Positions 21,185-30,517 of a stretch of 64,000 nucleotides of DNA are shown piece after piece. Made by a program: the position numbers and the translations under genes. This DNA comes from Caldifarciminota bacterium (GTDB lineage Bacteria; Hydrothermota; Hydrothermia; UBA1063; CAJXJZ01), in contig JALSNX010000022.1 in assembly GCA_026986775.1 (NCBI GenBank), positions 1 through 64,000 of the forward strand, read 5' to 3'. Position 1 is the first letter of the stretch; every line of letters starts with the position of its first letter. The notes under the pieces are model-generated. The model saw only the letters and a list, made by a program, of their open reading frames with translations, did not search any database and had not been told where the DNA came from.

Positions 21185-21738
21185 TGGAACAGGCAAGGCT
21201 TTATAAAGAGTATCTTGAGAACATCAGACCAAGGTTAATGAAGGAGTTGGGGTATAAAAATATAAATGAAGTCCCCAGAATTGATAAGATAGTTGTCAAT
21301 GTGGGGGTAGGTGAAGCAGTGCAGGACCCCAAGGTTCTGGATATAATAAGTCAGGATCTTGCAATGATAACAGGGCAGAGACCCGAGATAAGGCGGGCGA
21401 GAAAATCTATTGCTCAGTTCCACCTCAGAAAGGGTATGCCAATTGGGCTTCGTGTGACACTGAGAAAAAGATACATGTATGATTTCTTTGACAGATTGAT
21501 TAACTTCGCATTACCGAGAGTGAGGGACTTTCGGGGATTACCACTTGATGCTTTTGACGGCAGGGGAAACTACAATTTTGGACTTACAGAACATACGGTG
21601 TTTCCTGAAGTGGAAATTGATAAGGTGAGGAAAGTTTTTGGTATGAATATAACAATAGTCACAACTGCAGAAACAGATGATGAGGCAAGGGCACTGCTTT
21701 CAGCCTTTGGCTTTCCTTTTGAAAGGAGGGAAGATTAA
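21184..21738 (+). CDS. rplE: 50S ribosomal protein L5
   Basis: A 184-aa uL5 that binds 5S rRNA and contacts P-site tRNA. The blocks RIDKIVVNVGVGEA, TGQRPEIRRARKSIAQFHLRKG, IGLRVTLRKRYMYDFFDRL and FDGRGNYNFGLTEHTVFPEV are all conserved. Normal length. rpsN begins immediately after its stop. Confidence 0.97.
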   Translation: MEQARLYKEYLENIRPRLMKELGYKNINEVPRIDKIVVNVGVGEAVQDPKVLDIISQDLAMITGQRPEIRRARKSIAQFHLRKGMPIGLRVTLRKRYMYDFFDRLINFALPRVRDFRGLPLDAFDGRGNYNFGLTEHTVFPEVEIDKVRKVFGMNITIVTTAETDDEARALLSAFGFPFERRED

Positions 21739-21921
21739 ATGTCCAGAAAGGCGAAAAGAACGAGAAATAAAGAACCCAAATTTGCAGTGAGAAAATACAA
21801 TAGGTGTAAGAGGTGCGGAAGAACGCACGGTTACATCAGGAAATTCGGGCTCTGCAGGATTTGTTTCAGGGAACTGGCTTTGAGAGGTGAACTGCCTGGA
21901 GTAAAAAAGGCCAGCTGGTAG
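21739..21921 (+). CDS. rpsN: 30S ribosomal protein S14 type Z
   Basis: A 60-aa short, zinc-binding uS14. C23, C26, C39 and C42 form the zinc ribbon ([20 protein letters not shown]). This is the type Z form; the long zinc-free form is absent from the window. The Shine-Dalgarno GGAGGG lies inside rplE. Confidence 0.97.
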   Translation: MSRKAKRTRNKEPKFAVRKYNRCKRCGRTHGYIRKFGLCRICFRELALRGELPGVKKASW

Positions 21922-21934
21922 ATGGAGGTGGAAG

Positions 21935-22333
21935 ATGATTTATGACCCTATTGCAGACCTTTTAACGAGAATCAGAAACGGTGTGAGAGCACGGCATGAT
22001 TCTGTTGTTATAGAGCCCCTCTCAAAAATAAAGCTCAGGATACTTGACATTTTGAAAAAGGAGGGGTTTATAGAGGGTTATGAGGTCCTCAGTGAAGAGC
22101 GTGGTGGAAAATGCAGGGTATTTTTGAAATACGATGAAGAGGGGAATCCAGTGATAGAGGACCTTCAGAGGGTTTCCAAACCCTCAAGGAGAGTTTATGT
22201 TGGTAAAGATGAGGTTCCCTGGGTGAGGAATGGACTTGGAATAGCCATTATCTCAACATCGCAGGGGCTCATGACAGACAGAGAAGCAAGACGGAAAGGA
22301 GTTGGCGGAGAGCTGCTCCTCATGGTATGGTAA
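21935..22333 (+). CDS. rpsH: 30S ribosomal protein S8
   Basis: A 132-aa uS8 starting MIYDPIADLLTRIRNGVRARH. The C-terminal block GLGIAIISTSQGLMTDREARRKGVGGELL carries the conserved STSxGxMTD rRNA-binding motif. It is an early 30S binder and a repressor of the spc operon in E. coli. The Shine-Dalgarno ATGGAGG precedes the start. Confidence 0.97.
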   Translation: MIYDPIADLLTRIRNGVRARHDSVVIEPLSKIKLRILDILKKEGFIEGYEVLSEERGGKCRVFLKYDEEGNPVIEDLQRVSKPSRRVYVGKDEVPWVRNGLGIAIISTSQGLMTDREARRKGVGGELLLMVW

Positions 22334-22346
22334 AAGGAGGCATGAC

Positions 22347-22916
22347 ATGTCAAGGATAGGGAAAAAACCTGTTCCCATCCCGGACGGTGTCCAGGTTAAG
22401 ATGGAAAACGGGGTTATGTACTTTAAAGGTCCCAAGGGGGAACTTACATTTACACCCCACAGGGATATGATTGTTGAAATAAAGGATAAGGAAATTATAG
22501 TTAAAAGACCATCTGAGGCAAAATTTCACAAATCTCTTCATGGTACCACGAGACAACTTATATACAATGCTGTGGTTGGTGTCAAGGAAGGGTTTAAAAA
22601 GGAGCTTGAACTTCAGGGTGCAGGGTACAAGGCAGCAATGGAAGGCAATGTGCTTGTTTTAAACGTAGGGTTCTCCCATGAGGTAAGGATAACACCACCT
22701 GAAGGCATCACTTTCAAGGTTAATGGTCCCATAAAGACTACTGCAGGTGATAAATTTATAATAGAGGTTCATGGAATAGATAAGTATCTCGTTGGAGAAA
22801 CTGCAGCGAGGGTGAGAAAGATCAGACCACAGGATCCATACAAGGCTAAAGGACTCAAATACGTGGGCGAACACATTAGAAGAAAGGCCGGTAAAGCCGG
22901 TGTGAAAGGTGCATAA
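22347..22916 (+). CDS. rplF: 50S ribosomal protein L6
   Basis: A 189-aa uL6 starting MSRIGKKPVPIPDGVQV. ATG 22347 is chosen because AAAGGAGG (22333-22340) is six bases upstream and the family begins here; an in-frame ATG at 22302 lies inside rpsH. Two duplicated alpha/beta domains end in the conserved RPQDPYKAKGLKYVGEHIRRK. It sits near the factor-binding site of the 50S. Confidence 0.96.
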   Translation: MSRIGKKPVPIPDGVQVKMENGVMYFKGPKGELTFTPHRDMIVEIKDKEIIVKRPSEAKFHKSLHGTTRQLIYNAVVGVKEGFKKELELQGAGYKAAMEGNVLVLNVGFSHEVRITPPEGITFKVNGPIKTTAGDKFIIEVHGIDKYLVGETAARVRKIRPQDPYKAKGLKYVGEHIRRKAGKAGVKGA

Positions 22917-22928
22917 GGAGGGCAAGAC

Positions 22929-23306
22929 ATGAAGAGAGAAGAAAAGGTTTTGAGAAGATTAAGAAGACATAAGAGAATCAGGAAGAAGGTGATCGGTACA
23001 GAGGAAAGACCGAGATTGGTTGTTTACAAGAGTGCCAGGCATATCTATGCTCAGCTTGTCATTGACCCTCCAACAGGAACAGCCAGAGTTATAACTGGCG
23101 CATCAACTCTTTCTCCAGAGATAAGAGAAAAGGTCAGAGAGACAAAGACAAAAACAGAAAAGGCAAAACTGGTTGGTAAGCTCATTGCTGAGAGAGCAAA
23201 GAAACTGGGCATAACGAAGGTAGCTTTTGACAGGGCTGGTTACAGGTATATAGGAAGAGTCAAGGCTCTGGCAGATGCAGCCAGAGAAGGCGGACTTGAA
23301 TTTTAA
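22929..23306 (+). CDS. rplR: 50S ribosomal protein L18
   Basis: A 125-aa uL18, a 5S rRNA-binding protein. It has an Arg/Lys-rich N-terminus ([34 protein letters not shown]) and the conserved [26 protein letters not shown] end. AAGGAGGGC precedes the ATG. rpsE follows after 14 bases. Confidence 0.97.
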   Translation: MKREEKVLRRLRRHKRIRKKVIGTEERPRLVVYKSARHIYAQLVIDPPTGTARVITGASTLSPEIREKVRETKTKTEKAKLVGKLIAERAKKLGITKVAFDRAGYRYIGRVKALADAAREGGLEF

Positions 23307-23320
23307 TCTGGAGGTTTTAT

Positions 23321-23863
23321 ATGGCACAGGAAATAGGTGTTACAGAACTTATTGAGAGAGTAGTTACAATTAAAAGGGTTACCAAGGTAACGAAGGGTGG
23401 TAAGAACTTTAAACTTTCAGTTTGGGTTGTTGTGGGTGACGGAAAAGGTAGAGTGGGTATAGGACATGGTAAGGCGCAGGAAACGCCTGAAGCAATCCAG
23501 AAGGCATTGAAGAGAGCGAGAAAATCCATGGTCAGTGTTTCCATGGTTAACGGTACACTACCTCATGAAATAATAGGTCGTGAAGGTGCTTCCAAAATAC
23601 TGCTTAAGCCTGCGGGGCCTGGTACTGGAATAATTGCACCTCAGCCTGTACGTCTTGTACTTGAGGCAGCAGGTTATAAAAACGCTCTTACCAAGTCGTT
23701 GGGTTCAAATAATGCAATCAACCTGATGAAAGCAACGGTGAACGCACTTAAGTCTCTTAAAGACCCTGAAAAAGTAGCAAAGAACAGGGGTATTTCCCTT
23801 GATATAATATACAGGAGGTTTGGCCGTGGCAGGAAAGAAGAAACTCAGAGTGAAACAGATTAA
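23321..23863 (+). CDS. rpsE: 30S ribosomal protein S5
   Basis: A 180-aa uS5. It has an N-terminal dsRBD-like domain ([33 protein letters not shown]) and a C-terminal domain with [33 protein letters not shown]. It influences fidelity and forms part of the mRNA entry site. The last 38 bases overlap rpmD in another frame. Confidence 0.97.
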   Translation: MAQEIGVTELIERVVTIKRVTKVTKGGKNFKLSVWVVVGDGKGRVGIGHGKAQETPEAIQKALKRARKSMVSVSMVNGTLPHEIIGREGASKILLKPAGPGTGIIAPQPVRLVLEAAGYKNALTKSLGSNNAINLMKATVNALKSLKDPEKVAKNRGISLDIIYRRFGRGRKEETQSETD

Positions 23864-24020
23864 GAGCCTGATAGATGTTAATAAGAAGCACAAACGTACT
23901 GTGCTGGCCCTTGGACTTGGTAGAATAGGAAAAGTGAAAGTTCACAACGATACACCCCAGATTAGAGGCATGATTAAACAGGTAGAGTATCTTTTAGAGG
24001 TTGAAGAGATTGAGGAATAA
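23826..24020 (+). CDS. rpmD: 50S ribosomal protein L30
   Basis: A 64-aa uL30 with the family core [33 protein letters not shown] 23826 is preferred over TTG 23820 because AGGAGG at 23813-23818 is seven bases from the GTG but only one from the TTG. The gene begins inside the 3' end of rpsE, so it is likely translated by coupling. Confidence 0.93.
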   Translation: MAGKKKLRVKQIKSLIDVNKKHKRTVLALGLGRIGKVKVHNDTPQIRGMIKQVEYLLEVEEIEE

Positions 24021-24030
24021 GGAGGGAAAC

Positions 24031-24483
24031 ATGTACGATTTAAGTAATTTGTCTCCTGTAAAAGGTGCTGTCAGGAAGAAAAAACGTGTTGCAAGAGGAC
24101 CGGGTTCTGGACTGGGAAAGACAGCGGGGCGTGGTGAGAAGGGACAGAAGTCAAGAAGTGGTGGAGCAAAGCCGAGATTCTTTGAAGGTGGACAGATGCC
24201 GCTATACAGAAGGTTACCAAAGAGGGGATTTAAAAACATATGGAGGGTAAGGTACGAGGTCGTAAATCTCAAGCAGATAGAAGAAAGATATAGCGATGGT
24301 GAGGTGGTAAACCCCATCACCCTAAAAGAGAAAAATCTTGTGAAAGGCAATGGTCCTGTTAAGATTCTTGGAGATGGAAACCTCACGAAGAAGGTAACTT
24401 TTGAGGGAGTGGTATTTTCCAGAAAAGCTCAGGAAAAAATAGGAAACCCGGGCGGTAATTCAAATGCTGAGAAATCTGAATAA
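24031..24483 (+). CDS. rplO: 50S ribosomal protein L15
   Basis: A 150-aa uL15 from ATG 24031, preceded by AAGGAGGG; an upstream in-frame ATG at 24001 lies inside rpmD. The Gly/Arg-rich extension (RGPGSGLGKTAGRGEKGQKSRSGG) and RFFEGGQMPLYRRLPKRGFKN are typical. It is a late-assembly 50S protein. The last 20 bases overlap secY. Confidence 0.96.
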   Translation: MYDLSNLSPVKGAVRKKKRVARGPGSGLGKTAGRGEKGQKSRSGGAKPRFFEGGQMPLYRRLPKRGFKNIWRVRYEVVNLKQIEERYSDGEVVNPITLKEKNLVKGNGPVKILGDGNLTKKVTFEGVVFSRKAQEKIGNPGGNSNAEKSE

Positions 24484-25777
24484 TATACCGAAAATAGAGG
24501 AACTCAGAAACAAGATACTTTTTGTGCTTGCTATGATTGCCGTTTACAGGCTGGGAACCCATATTCCGGTTCCCGGCGTAAACGGTCATGCACTGGCTGA
24601 GTTCTTCCGGCAGAATCTGGCTGGTACCGCCTTTGGTTTGTATGATATATTTGTTGGTGGAGCACTATCAAGGGCGGCGATTTTTGGCGCTGGTATAATG
24701 CCTTATATTTCAGCATCAATTATAATGGAACTCCTTGTTGCCACCTGGCCCTATCTTGAAAGATTAAAAAAAGAAGGGGAGCACGGTCAGAGGTTGATTA
24801 CAAGGTATTCACGCTATCTGACTGTTCTTGTAGCTGGAATACAGTCTTTCGGTATGGCCATGTTCCTTGCAAATATCAAGTCACCTACTGGTGCCCCTGT
24901 GGTTCCCAATCCCGGGCCCATGTTTATTTTTACCACAATGGTTGCCCTCGTGGGTGGAACATTGTTTTTGATGTGGATTGGAGAGCAGATGTCAGAAAGA
25001 GGTATTGGTAATGGTATATCTGTCTTGATTTTTGCCGGTACCCTTGATAGTATTCCATATGAATTTGCTCAGACCGTCCAGCTTTTAAAGACAGGTGGTA
25101 CGTCATTATTTGCATTTCTTTTTGTAATAGTGGTTGTTGTAGTTACCACAATGGCAGTCGTTGCCATTACTGAAGCCCAGAGAAGAATACCTATTCAGTA
25201 TGCAAAGAGAATAGTTGGAAGAAAGGTTTACGGTGGTCAAACCACTTACCTGCCTCTTACTCTGAATACTGCTGGAGTTATTCCCATTATATTTGCTCAG
25301 AGTATTTTAATGTTTCCCCAGACCGTGGGAACTTTTTTTACGTCTGACACCCTGAGTTATATTATAAGTCTCTTTAAACCAGGTACCATTCTCTATGACA
25401 TACTCTATGCTGCGCTGATTATATTCTTTGCATATTACTATACTGCCATAGTTCTTAACCCCAAGGACATAGCGGATAATCTTCAGAGATATTCAGGATT
25501 CATTCCCGGAGTCAGGCCCGGACCACAGACAGCAGAGTATATTGACAGAATCATGTCAAGGATATTATTGCCAGGAGCAATCTTCTTTGCTATCATAGCA
25601 ATTATACCCTATCATGTTATCCGTATGACCAATATTCCTTTTTACTTCGGCGGAACGAGGATACTTATTGTGGTTGGTGTCGCACTTGAACTTTTACAAC
25701 AGATAAATGCACATCTCATTATGAGACAGTATGATGGACTTCTTAAAAAAGGAAGAATTAGAGGTTGGAGAGGGTAG
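24464..25777 (+). CDS. secY: Preprotein translocase subunit SecY
   Basis: A 437-aa polytopic inner-membrane protein with about ten predicted membrane segments, forming the protein-conducting channel. Signature stretches include YRLGTHIPVPGVN, PYISASIIMELL, GNGISVLIFAG and the long cytosolic loop ending RIPIQYAKR. The C-terminal LLKKGRIRGWRG end is intact. It overlaps rplO (20 bases) and adk (13 bases). Confidence 0.97.
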   Translation: MLRNLNNIPKIEELRNKILFVLAMIAVYRLGTHIPVPGVNGHALAEFFRQNLAGTAFGLYDIFVGGALSRAAIFGAGIMPYISASIIMELLVATWPYLERLKKEGEHGQRLITRYSRYLTVLVAGIQSFGMAMFLANIKSPTGAPVVPNPGPMFIFTTMVALVGGTLFLMWIGEQMSERGIGNGISVLIFAGTLDSIPYEFAQTVQLLKTGGTSLFAFLFVIVVVVVTTMAVVAITEAQRRIPIQYAKRIVGRKVYGGQTTYLPLTLNTAGVIPIIFAQSILMFPQTVGTFFTSDTLSYIISLFKPGTILYDILYAALIIFFAYYYTAIVLNPKDIADNLQRYSGFIPGVRPGPQTAEYIDRIMSRILLPGAIFFAIIAIIPYHVIRMTNIPFYFGGTRILIVVGVALELLQQINAHLIMRQYDGLLKKGRIRGWRG

Positions 25778-26415
25778 GTATTGTACTTTTAGGACCACCC
25801 GGTTCTGGGAAAGGAACTCAAGCCAAAAAGCTTGAGAAAGAGCTTGGCTACAAACAGATCTCCACGGGTGATCTCCTCCGAGAGGCTGTAAGGGAGGGGT
25901 CACCCATTGGTAAAATGGCGGAAAAATACATGAAAGAAGGGGCCCTCGTGCCTGATGAAGTGATAGTAAAACTGGTAGAAGAGGCTCTGTTGCAGACCCA
26001 GAAGTTCACACTTGATGGATTTCCCAGGAACACAAATCAGGCAAAGATGCTTGAGGGTCTTCTTGAATCAAAGGGTGCCGTTCTTCAGCACGTGATACTC
26101 CTCGTAGTGGCAGATGATGAAATAGTCAAAAGGCTCCTTGCTCGGAGAGTTTGTCCTGTGTGTGGGCGGGTCTATAATTTGATTACATCACCTCCAAAAA
26201 ACGATACTATCTGTGATGATTGCGGTGTGGAACTTGTGAAGCGACAGGACGATAATGAAGTCACGATACGAAATAGGCTTAAGGTGTACAGAGAAGAAAC
26301 AGCCCCGCTTATAAATTATTACCGCAGTAAGGGCATTCTAAAAGAAGTGGATGCATCCCGCCAGCCAGAGGCAATTTTCTCAGATATTGTTGAGATAATC
26401 AGTGCTAAAAAATAA
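25765..26415 (+). CDS. adk: Adenylate kinase (zinc-lid type)
   Basis: A 216-aa enzyme interconverting ATP, ADP and AMP. The P loop GPPGSGKGTQ is near residues 10-19, and the AMP-binding FTLDGFPRN is intact. The lid carries CPVC and CDDC pairs, the zinc-binding long-lid form common in thermophiles and Firmicutes. The start is TTG 25765 inside secY; no ATG lies before the P loop. map follows after three bases. Confidence 0.95.
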   Translation: MERVGIVLLGPPGSGKGTQAKKLEKELGYKQISTGDLLREAVREGSPIGKMAEKYMKEGALVPDEVIVKLVEEALLQTQKFTLDGFPRNTNQAKMLEGLLESKGAVLQHVILLVVADDEIVKRLLARRVCPVCGRVYNLITSPPKNDTICDDCGVELVKRQDDNEVTIRNRLKVYREETAPLINYYRSKGILKEVDASRQPEAIFSDIVEIISAKK

Positions 26416-26418
26416 ATA

Positions 26419-27177
26419 ATGATTCACATAAAAACTCCACAAGAGATAGAGGGAATAAGAAAATCCTGCAAATTACTTGCTGAGCTCTTTAAAAAAATAG
26501 AAGAAGAAGAGCTTGTATCTGAAGGTGTCACTACAAAGGACATTGATAAATTTGTTGAGAGTTTTATAAGAGAACACGGAGCAAGACCGGCCTTTCTTGG
26601 CTATAGAGGGTATCCTGCTTCTGCCTGTGTATCCTTAAATGATGAAGTTGTTCACGGTATTCCATCACAAAAGCGGAAACTGAAAAAAGGAGATCTGGTT
26701 AAGATTGACACGGGAATCAATTTAGAGGGTTTCATTTCAGATGCTGCACGGACATATTATGTGGGTGATGTTGTACCGGAAACGGTCAGAAAACTGATGG
26801 ATTCTGTTAAAGATGCGTTTTACAGTGGTGTTGAAAAAGCTCTGCCGGGACGGCATCTTTCTGATATATCTCACGCAATACAGGAAATCGCCAGGAAGTA
26901 TGGTGTGAGCGTAATTAAGGAACTGGGAGGACATGGAGTTGGTTTGAGACTGCATGAAGATCCTTTTGTACCCAATTATGGACCACCCGGTAGAGGTCCA
27001 CTATTAAGAGCAGGTATGGTACTTGCTATTGAGCCGATGTTTGCACTTGGTGACGGCAGGGTTTATACGGCAAAAGATGGATGGACCATTGCGACAAGAG
27101 ACGGTTCCTTAACAGCTCACTATGAAAACACCATACTAATAACAGAAAAAGGTTTTGAAATTTTAACGGAGATTTGA
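26419..27177 (+). CDS. map: Type I methionine aminopeptidase
   Basis: A 252-aa metalloenzyme removing N-terminal Met from nascent proteins. The pita-bread fold motifs are visible: [19 protein letters not shown], the metal ligands in [24 protein letters not shown] with its His, AIEPMF with its Glu, and the final Glu in [10 protein letters not shown]. Length is typical for the type Ia form. It is coupled to adk and infA by short gaps. Confidence 0.96.
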   Translation: MIHIKTPQEIEGIRKSCKLLAELFKKIEEEELVSEGVTTKDIDKFVESFIREHGARPAFLGYRGYPASACVSLNDEVVHGIPSQKRKLKKGDLVKIDTGINLEGFISDAARTYYVGDVVPETVRKLMDSVKDAFYSGVEKALPGRHLSDISHAIQEIARKYGVSVIKELGGHGVGLRLHEDPFVPNYGPPGRGPLLRAGMVLAIEPMFALGDGRVYTAKDGWTIATRDGSLTAHYENTILITEKGFEILTEI

Positions 27178-27178
27178 T

Positions 27179-27397
27179 ATGCCAAAGAAAAATGTTATAA
27201 AGATGGAAGGTACGATAAAAGAGGTTCTGCCCAATGCCATGTTCAGGGTGGAGCTTGATAATGGACTTGTAATACTTGCCCATGTTGCCGGAAAGATGAG
27301 GATGCACTTTATAAGGATCCTGCCCGGCGACAGGGTTGTTGTGGAACTATCCCCCTATGACCTCACGAGAGGCAGGATAGTATACAGACATAAATAG
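27179..27397 (+). CDS. infA: Translation initiation factor IF-1
   Basis: A 72-aa single OB-fold protein: [22 protein letters not shown], then [19 protein letters not shown] and a terminal GRIVYRHK. It occupies the 30S A site during initiation. It lies one base after map. The spc-type transcript seems to end here, as a strong promoter follows. Confidence 0.96.
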   Translation: MPKKNVIKMEGTIKEVLPNAMFRVELDNGLVILAHVAGKMRMHFIRILPGDRVVVELSPYDLTRGRIVYRHK

Positions 27398-27406
27398 ACT
27401 GTTTAT

Positions 27407-27435
27407 TTGACACACCATGGCCTGTGGTGTAAAAT
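27407..27435 (+). promoter_or_regulatory. Promoter of the alpha operon with dyad in the spacer
   Basis: TTGACA (27407-27412) and TAAAAT (27430-27435) with a 17-bp spacer. The spacer carries the inverted repeat ACACCA/TGGTGT (27412-27417 and 27425-27430). The predicted start near 27442 gives a leader of about 33 nt before rpmJ. The dyad could be an operator or a small leader-independent accident. Confidence 0.8.
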
Positions 27436-27474
27436 ATACAGGCTCAAAGAGATAAAGAGGAGGATATTATTCTC

Positions 27475-27588
27475 ATGAAAGTCAGGTCGTCGGTGAAAAA
27501 GATATGTAATAAGTGTAAGATAGTTAGGAGAAAGGGAAGAGTTTGGGTTATTTGTGAAAACCCCAAACACAAGCAAAGACAGGGATAG
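27475..27588 (+). CDS. rpmJ: 50S ribosomal protein L36
   Basis: A 37-aa bL36 starting [21 protein letters not shown]11, C14, C27 and H32 are the zinc ligands, so this is the C+ form. It is too short for most ORF callers. GAGGAGG at 27457-27463 is a somewhat distant Shine-Dalgarno (11 nt). It is the first gene behind the 27407 promoter. Confidence 0.95.
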   Translation: MKVRSSVKKICNKCKIVRRKGRVWVICENPKHKQRQG

Positions 27589-27598
27589 GAGGTAACTT

Positions 27599-27979
27599 AT
27601 GGCGAGAATTGCAGGTGTTGATCTTCCCAAGAACAAGAGGATTGAGGTTGCACTTACCTATATTTTTGGAATAGGACTTTCCACTTCAAGAAAAATTCTT
27701 TCAGCCACAGGTGTTAATCCAGATACAAGAGTTAAGAATCTCACTCCAGAAGAAGTGGCAAAACTGAGAGAGGAAGTGGATAAATACAGGGTTGAAGGTG
27801 CTTTGAGGGCGGAGATAGCGAGAAATATAAAAAGGCTTATAGATATAGGATGCTATAGAGGTCTAAGGCACAAGATGGGACTCCCTGTTCGTGGGCAGAG
27901 GACAAGGTCTAATGCAAGAACGAGAAAGGGCCCTCGTGGGAATATGCTTAAAAGAAGCAGAAAGAAGGGAGGTAAATAA
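27599..27979 (+). CDS. rpsM: 30S ribosomal protein S13
   Basis: A 126-aa uS13 starting [26 protein letters not shown]. It has the helix-two-turn-helix region and the basic tail [24 protein letters not shown]. It forms bridge B1 in the 30S head. GGAGGT precedes the ATG, and it overlaps rpsK by one base. Confidence 0.97.
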   Translation: MARIAGVDLPKNKRIEVALTYIFGIGLSTSRKILSATGVNPDTRVKNLTPEEVAKLREEVDKYRVEGALRAEIARNIKRLIDIGCYRGLRHKMGLPVRGQRTRSNARTRKGPRGNMLKRSRKKGGK

Positions 27980-28383
27980 TGGCCAGAAGAACAAGTTCTG
28001 AAACTCTGAGGAGAAAGAAGAAAAGAGCTAAGGGTATAGAGCCTGTTGGTATAGCCCATATTCAATCCACATTTAACAACACCATAGTCACTATAACTGA
28101 CCTTAAGGGGAATACCATTACATGGGCAAGTGGGGGTACTGTTGGTTTCTCCGGCACAAGAAAGGGTACTCCTTTTGCCGCAATGAAAGCGGCTGAAAGA
28201 GCTGCAAAAGAGGCCAAATCCATTGGAGTCCAGAGGGTTGAGGTCTGGGTTAAGGGTCCCGGGCCTGGCAGAGAGTCGGCAATAAGAGCAATTCAGGCTG
28301 CTGGTTTAGAGGTTTTTGCAATTAAAGATGTAACGCCCATACCCCATAATGGCTGCAGACCACCAAAAAGAAGGAGAGTGTAG
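27979..28383 (+). CDS. rpsK: 30S ribosomal protein S11
   Basis: A 134-aa uS11 with [39 protein letters not shown] and the terminal [14 protein letters not shown]. It lies on the 30S platform near the E-site codon. Its start overlaps the rpsM stop by one base; rpsD follows two bases later. Confidence 0.97.
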   Translation: MARRTSSETLRRKKKRAKGIEPVGIAHIQSTFNNTIVTITDLKGNTITWASGGTVGFSGTRKGTPFAAMKAAERAAKEAKSIGVQRVEVWVKGPGPGRESAIRAIQAAGLEVFAIKDVTPIPHNGCRPPKRRRV

Positions 28384-28385
28384 GT

Positions 28386-29015
28386 ATGGCGAGATATACA
28401 GGTCCAAAGTGCAGGTTATGCAGGAGGGAAGGAGAAAAGTTGTTTCTTAAGGGTGACCGTTGTTTTTCCAAGTGTCCACTGGATGGACATAAAAGGTATC
28501 CACCCGGAATGCACGGCCCTGAGAGGAGAAAGAAACTGTCAATTTATGGCTTACAGTTGCGTGAAAAACAGAAAGTAAAGAGAATATACGGGGTGCTTGA
28601 AGCTCAGTTTAGAAAGTTTTTTGAGTGGGCGAGAAAAATGCCTGGTAATACAGGTGAAAATCTTCTCTCACTTCTTGAACGCAGACTTGATAATGTAGTT
28701 TACCGTCTCGGTCTTGCTTCAAGCAGATCACAGGCAAGGCAGCTTGTGAATCATGGACATGTAAGAGTTAATGGCAGAAAGGTTGATATTGCCTCATATC
28801 TCGTAAAGCCTGGCGATATTATCACAGTTTCTGACAGAGCAAAAAAGATACCATTTATCCAGGAGAATCTTGAGTCTCTTGATGTTTCTGCCATCCCAAC
28901 GTGGCTTGTGTTTGATAAGAATAAGATAGAGGGCAAGGTCGTAAGGAATCCTATCAGAACAGATATCACATATCCTGTAAATGAAACCCTGATTATTGAG
29001 CTCTACTCCAAGTAG
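28386..29015 (+). CDS. rpsD: 30S ribosomal protein S4 (zinc-binding form)
   Basis: A 209-aa uS4. The N-terminus has C9, C12, C26 and C30 (CRLC...CFSKC), the zinc-binding C+ form, followed by [21 protein letters not shown]. The S4 RNA-binding domain (about 95-155) contains [29 protein letters not shown]. It is a primary 16S binder and in E. coli represses the alpha operon. No pseudoknot leader was recognised. Confidence 0.97.
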   Translation: MARYTGPKCRLCRREGEKLFLKGDRCFSKCPLDGHKRYPPGMHGPERRKKLSIYGLQLREKQKVKRIYGVLEAQFRKFFEWARKMPGNTGENLLSLLERRLDNVVYRLGLASSRSQARQLVNHGHVRVNGRKVDIASYLVKPGDIITVSDRAKKIPFIQENLESLDVSAIPTWLVFDKNKIEGKVVRNPIRTDITYPVNETLIIELYSK

Positions 29016-29025
29016 GGGTAAATCT

Positions 29026-30015
29026 ATGAAGAATTTAATTATACCAGAAGGCATAGTTGTTTTAGAGGAAACCGGAAATTACGGTAAGTATGTATTTGCT
29101 CCTCTGGAAAGGGGCTTTGGCATTACAGTGGGAAACAGTATAAGAAGGGTTCTCTTATCCTCTATTCCGGGACAGGCTATTTATGCGGTTAAAATAGAGG
29201 GAGTGCTTCATGAATTTTCTACGATTAAAGGAGTTGTGGAAGATGTTCCGCACATTGTTTTGAATCTCAAGCGAGTTAGGCTTAAGTTTGATGAAGGCTC
29301 ACCTGACGAGGCTGTAATAAGACTGAAGGTTCAGGGACCAAAAGAAGTAAGAGCCAGTGACCTTGATGTACCTGAATTCGTAAGTGTTATGGACCCGGAT
29401 CATCTTATAGCCACGATTACTACGGATACAGTTCTGGAAATGGAAATCAGAGCCAATAAGGGCAGAGGGTTTGTTCAGGTGGAGGACATGAAAGTTGAAT
29501 TGCCGGAGGGCTTCATCCTTATTGATGCTATATACAGTCCTGTTCAGAAGGTGAATTACACAGTAGAGAATATGCGTGTGGGGTCAAGGACAGACTATGA
29601 GAAACTCATCCTTGAAATATGGACCGATGGCTCAGTTGCGCCGTTTGATTCTCTAAAAGAGGCAGCCGATATTCTCAGAGATCATTGCGAAAGAATAACC
29701 GCACTTGTAAAAGAGGAGAAAAAAGAAGAGGAGACCATCCGATTTGAGGAAAGAGAGAGAATCAGAAACTTCATACTCAATGACATCGCAACACTTGAAC
29801 TATCAAGGAGAACGCTGAACTGCCTGAGGGATGCAGGGATTAACAAAATCTATCAGCTTGTCGCAAAGAGCGAGGATGAACTTCTTGAGCTTAAAAACTT
29901 TGGACAGAAATCTCTTTCTGAAGTCAAGGAGAAGCTTGCAAGGTTTAACTATACCCTTGGTCTGGACATTACCAAGTATTTGAAAGAGGAGGAAATAGAG
30001 AATGAGACATCTTAA
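29026..30015 (+). CDS. rpoA: DNA-directed RNA polymerase subunit alpha
   Basis: A 329-aa alpha subunit from ATG 29026; an in-frame ATG at 28996 lies inside rpsD. The N-terminal domain has GRGFGITVGNSIRRVLLSS-type sequence (FGITVGNSIRRVLLSSIPG), which drives assembly with beta. A linker rich in Glu/Lys near 230-245 leads to the C-terminal domain (LNCLRDAGINKIYQLVAKSEDELLELKNFGQ in part), which contacts UP elements and activators. It overlaps rplQ by 14 bases. Confidence 0.97.
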   Translation: MKNLIIPEGIVVLEETGNYGKYVFAPLERGFGITVGNSIRRVLLSSIPGQAIYAVKIEGVLHEFSTIKGVVEDVPHIVLNLKRVRLKFDEGSPDEAVIRLKVQGPKEVRASDLDVPEFVSVMDPDHLIATITTDTVLEMEIRANKGRGFVQVEDMKVELPEGFILIDAIYSPVQKVNYTVENMRVGSRTDYEKLILEIWTDGSVAPFDSLKEAADILRDHCERITALVKEEKKEEETIRFEERERIRNFILNDIATLELSRRTLNCLRDAGINKIYQLVAKSEDELLELKNFGQKSLSEVKEKLARFNYTLGLDITKYLKEEEIENETS

Positions 30016-30436
30016 AAAGGTTAAGAAACTGGGAAGAGATACAGAGCACAGGAAGGCCCTTCTAAGAAATCAGGTTATTTCCCTTTTTACGCATGGTAAA
30101 ATTAAGACCACGTTACAGAAGGCAAAGGAAACAAGACGCTGGGCTGAAAAGATGATTACGCTTGGTAAGAGGGGAACTGTGCCTGCCAGAAGAGAAGCGT
30201 TTAAATTCCTTGCAGATAGAAAAATGGTTAACAGGGTGTTTGATGAAATTGCTCCACTATTTAAAGAAAGAAATGGCGGGTACACGAGAATATATAAGTT
30301 ATGGAGACGGAGAGGTGATAACGCCGAGATGGCAATGCTGGAACTTATAGAGTTTCCATCCGCAAAGGAAGAAGAGCCAAAAGAGGCCCAGGAAGAGGGA
30401 AAAAAGAAGAAAAAGGGCCTTTTTAGAAGAAGGTAG
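30002..30436 (+). CDS. rplQ: 50S ribosomal protein L17
   Basis: A 144-aa bL17 with the core RKALLRNQVISLFTHGKIKTTLQKAKETRRWAEKMITLGKRG in two stretches. It has a charged C-terminal extension (about 118-144, Glu then Lys/Arg) longer than in E. coli. It is the last gene of the ribosomal supercluster, followed 32 bases later by a strong intrinsic terminator. Confidence 0.95.
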   Translation: MRHLKKVKKLGRDTEHRKALLRNQVISLFTHGKIKTTLQKAKETRRWAEKMITLGKRGTVPARREAFKFLADRKMVNRVFDEIAPLFKERNGGYTRIYKLWRRRGDNAEMAMLELIEFPSAKEEEPKEAQEEGKKKKKGLFRRR

Positions 30437-30467
30437 TCGTTCAACCCACTGATATACAACGGTTTAG

Positions 30468-30517
30468 GCCCATCTCTCAGGTTTGAATGGCTGAGAGAGG
30501 GGCTTTATAATTTATTT
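30468..30517 (+). terminator. Intrinsic terminator of the ribosomal supercluster
   Basis: Bases 30468-30480 pair with 30491-30503: 12 pairs with one internal A.G mismatch and a 10-nt loop. It is followed by TTTATAATTTATTT. It closes the rpmJ-rplQ transcript. The recF promoter is embedded in the same DNA. Confidence 0.88.
30483..30511 (+). promoter_or_regulatory. recF promoter nested in the rplQ terminator
   Basis: TTGAAT (30483-30488) lies in the terminator loop. The 17-bp spacer is the 3' arm of the hairpin, and TATAAT (30506-30511) is in the T tract. The predicted +1 falls on the A of the recF ATG (30518), implying a leaderless transcript. No Shine-Dalgarno is present. Confidence 0.75.
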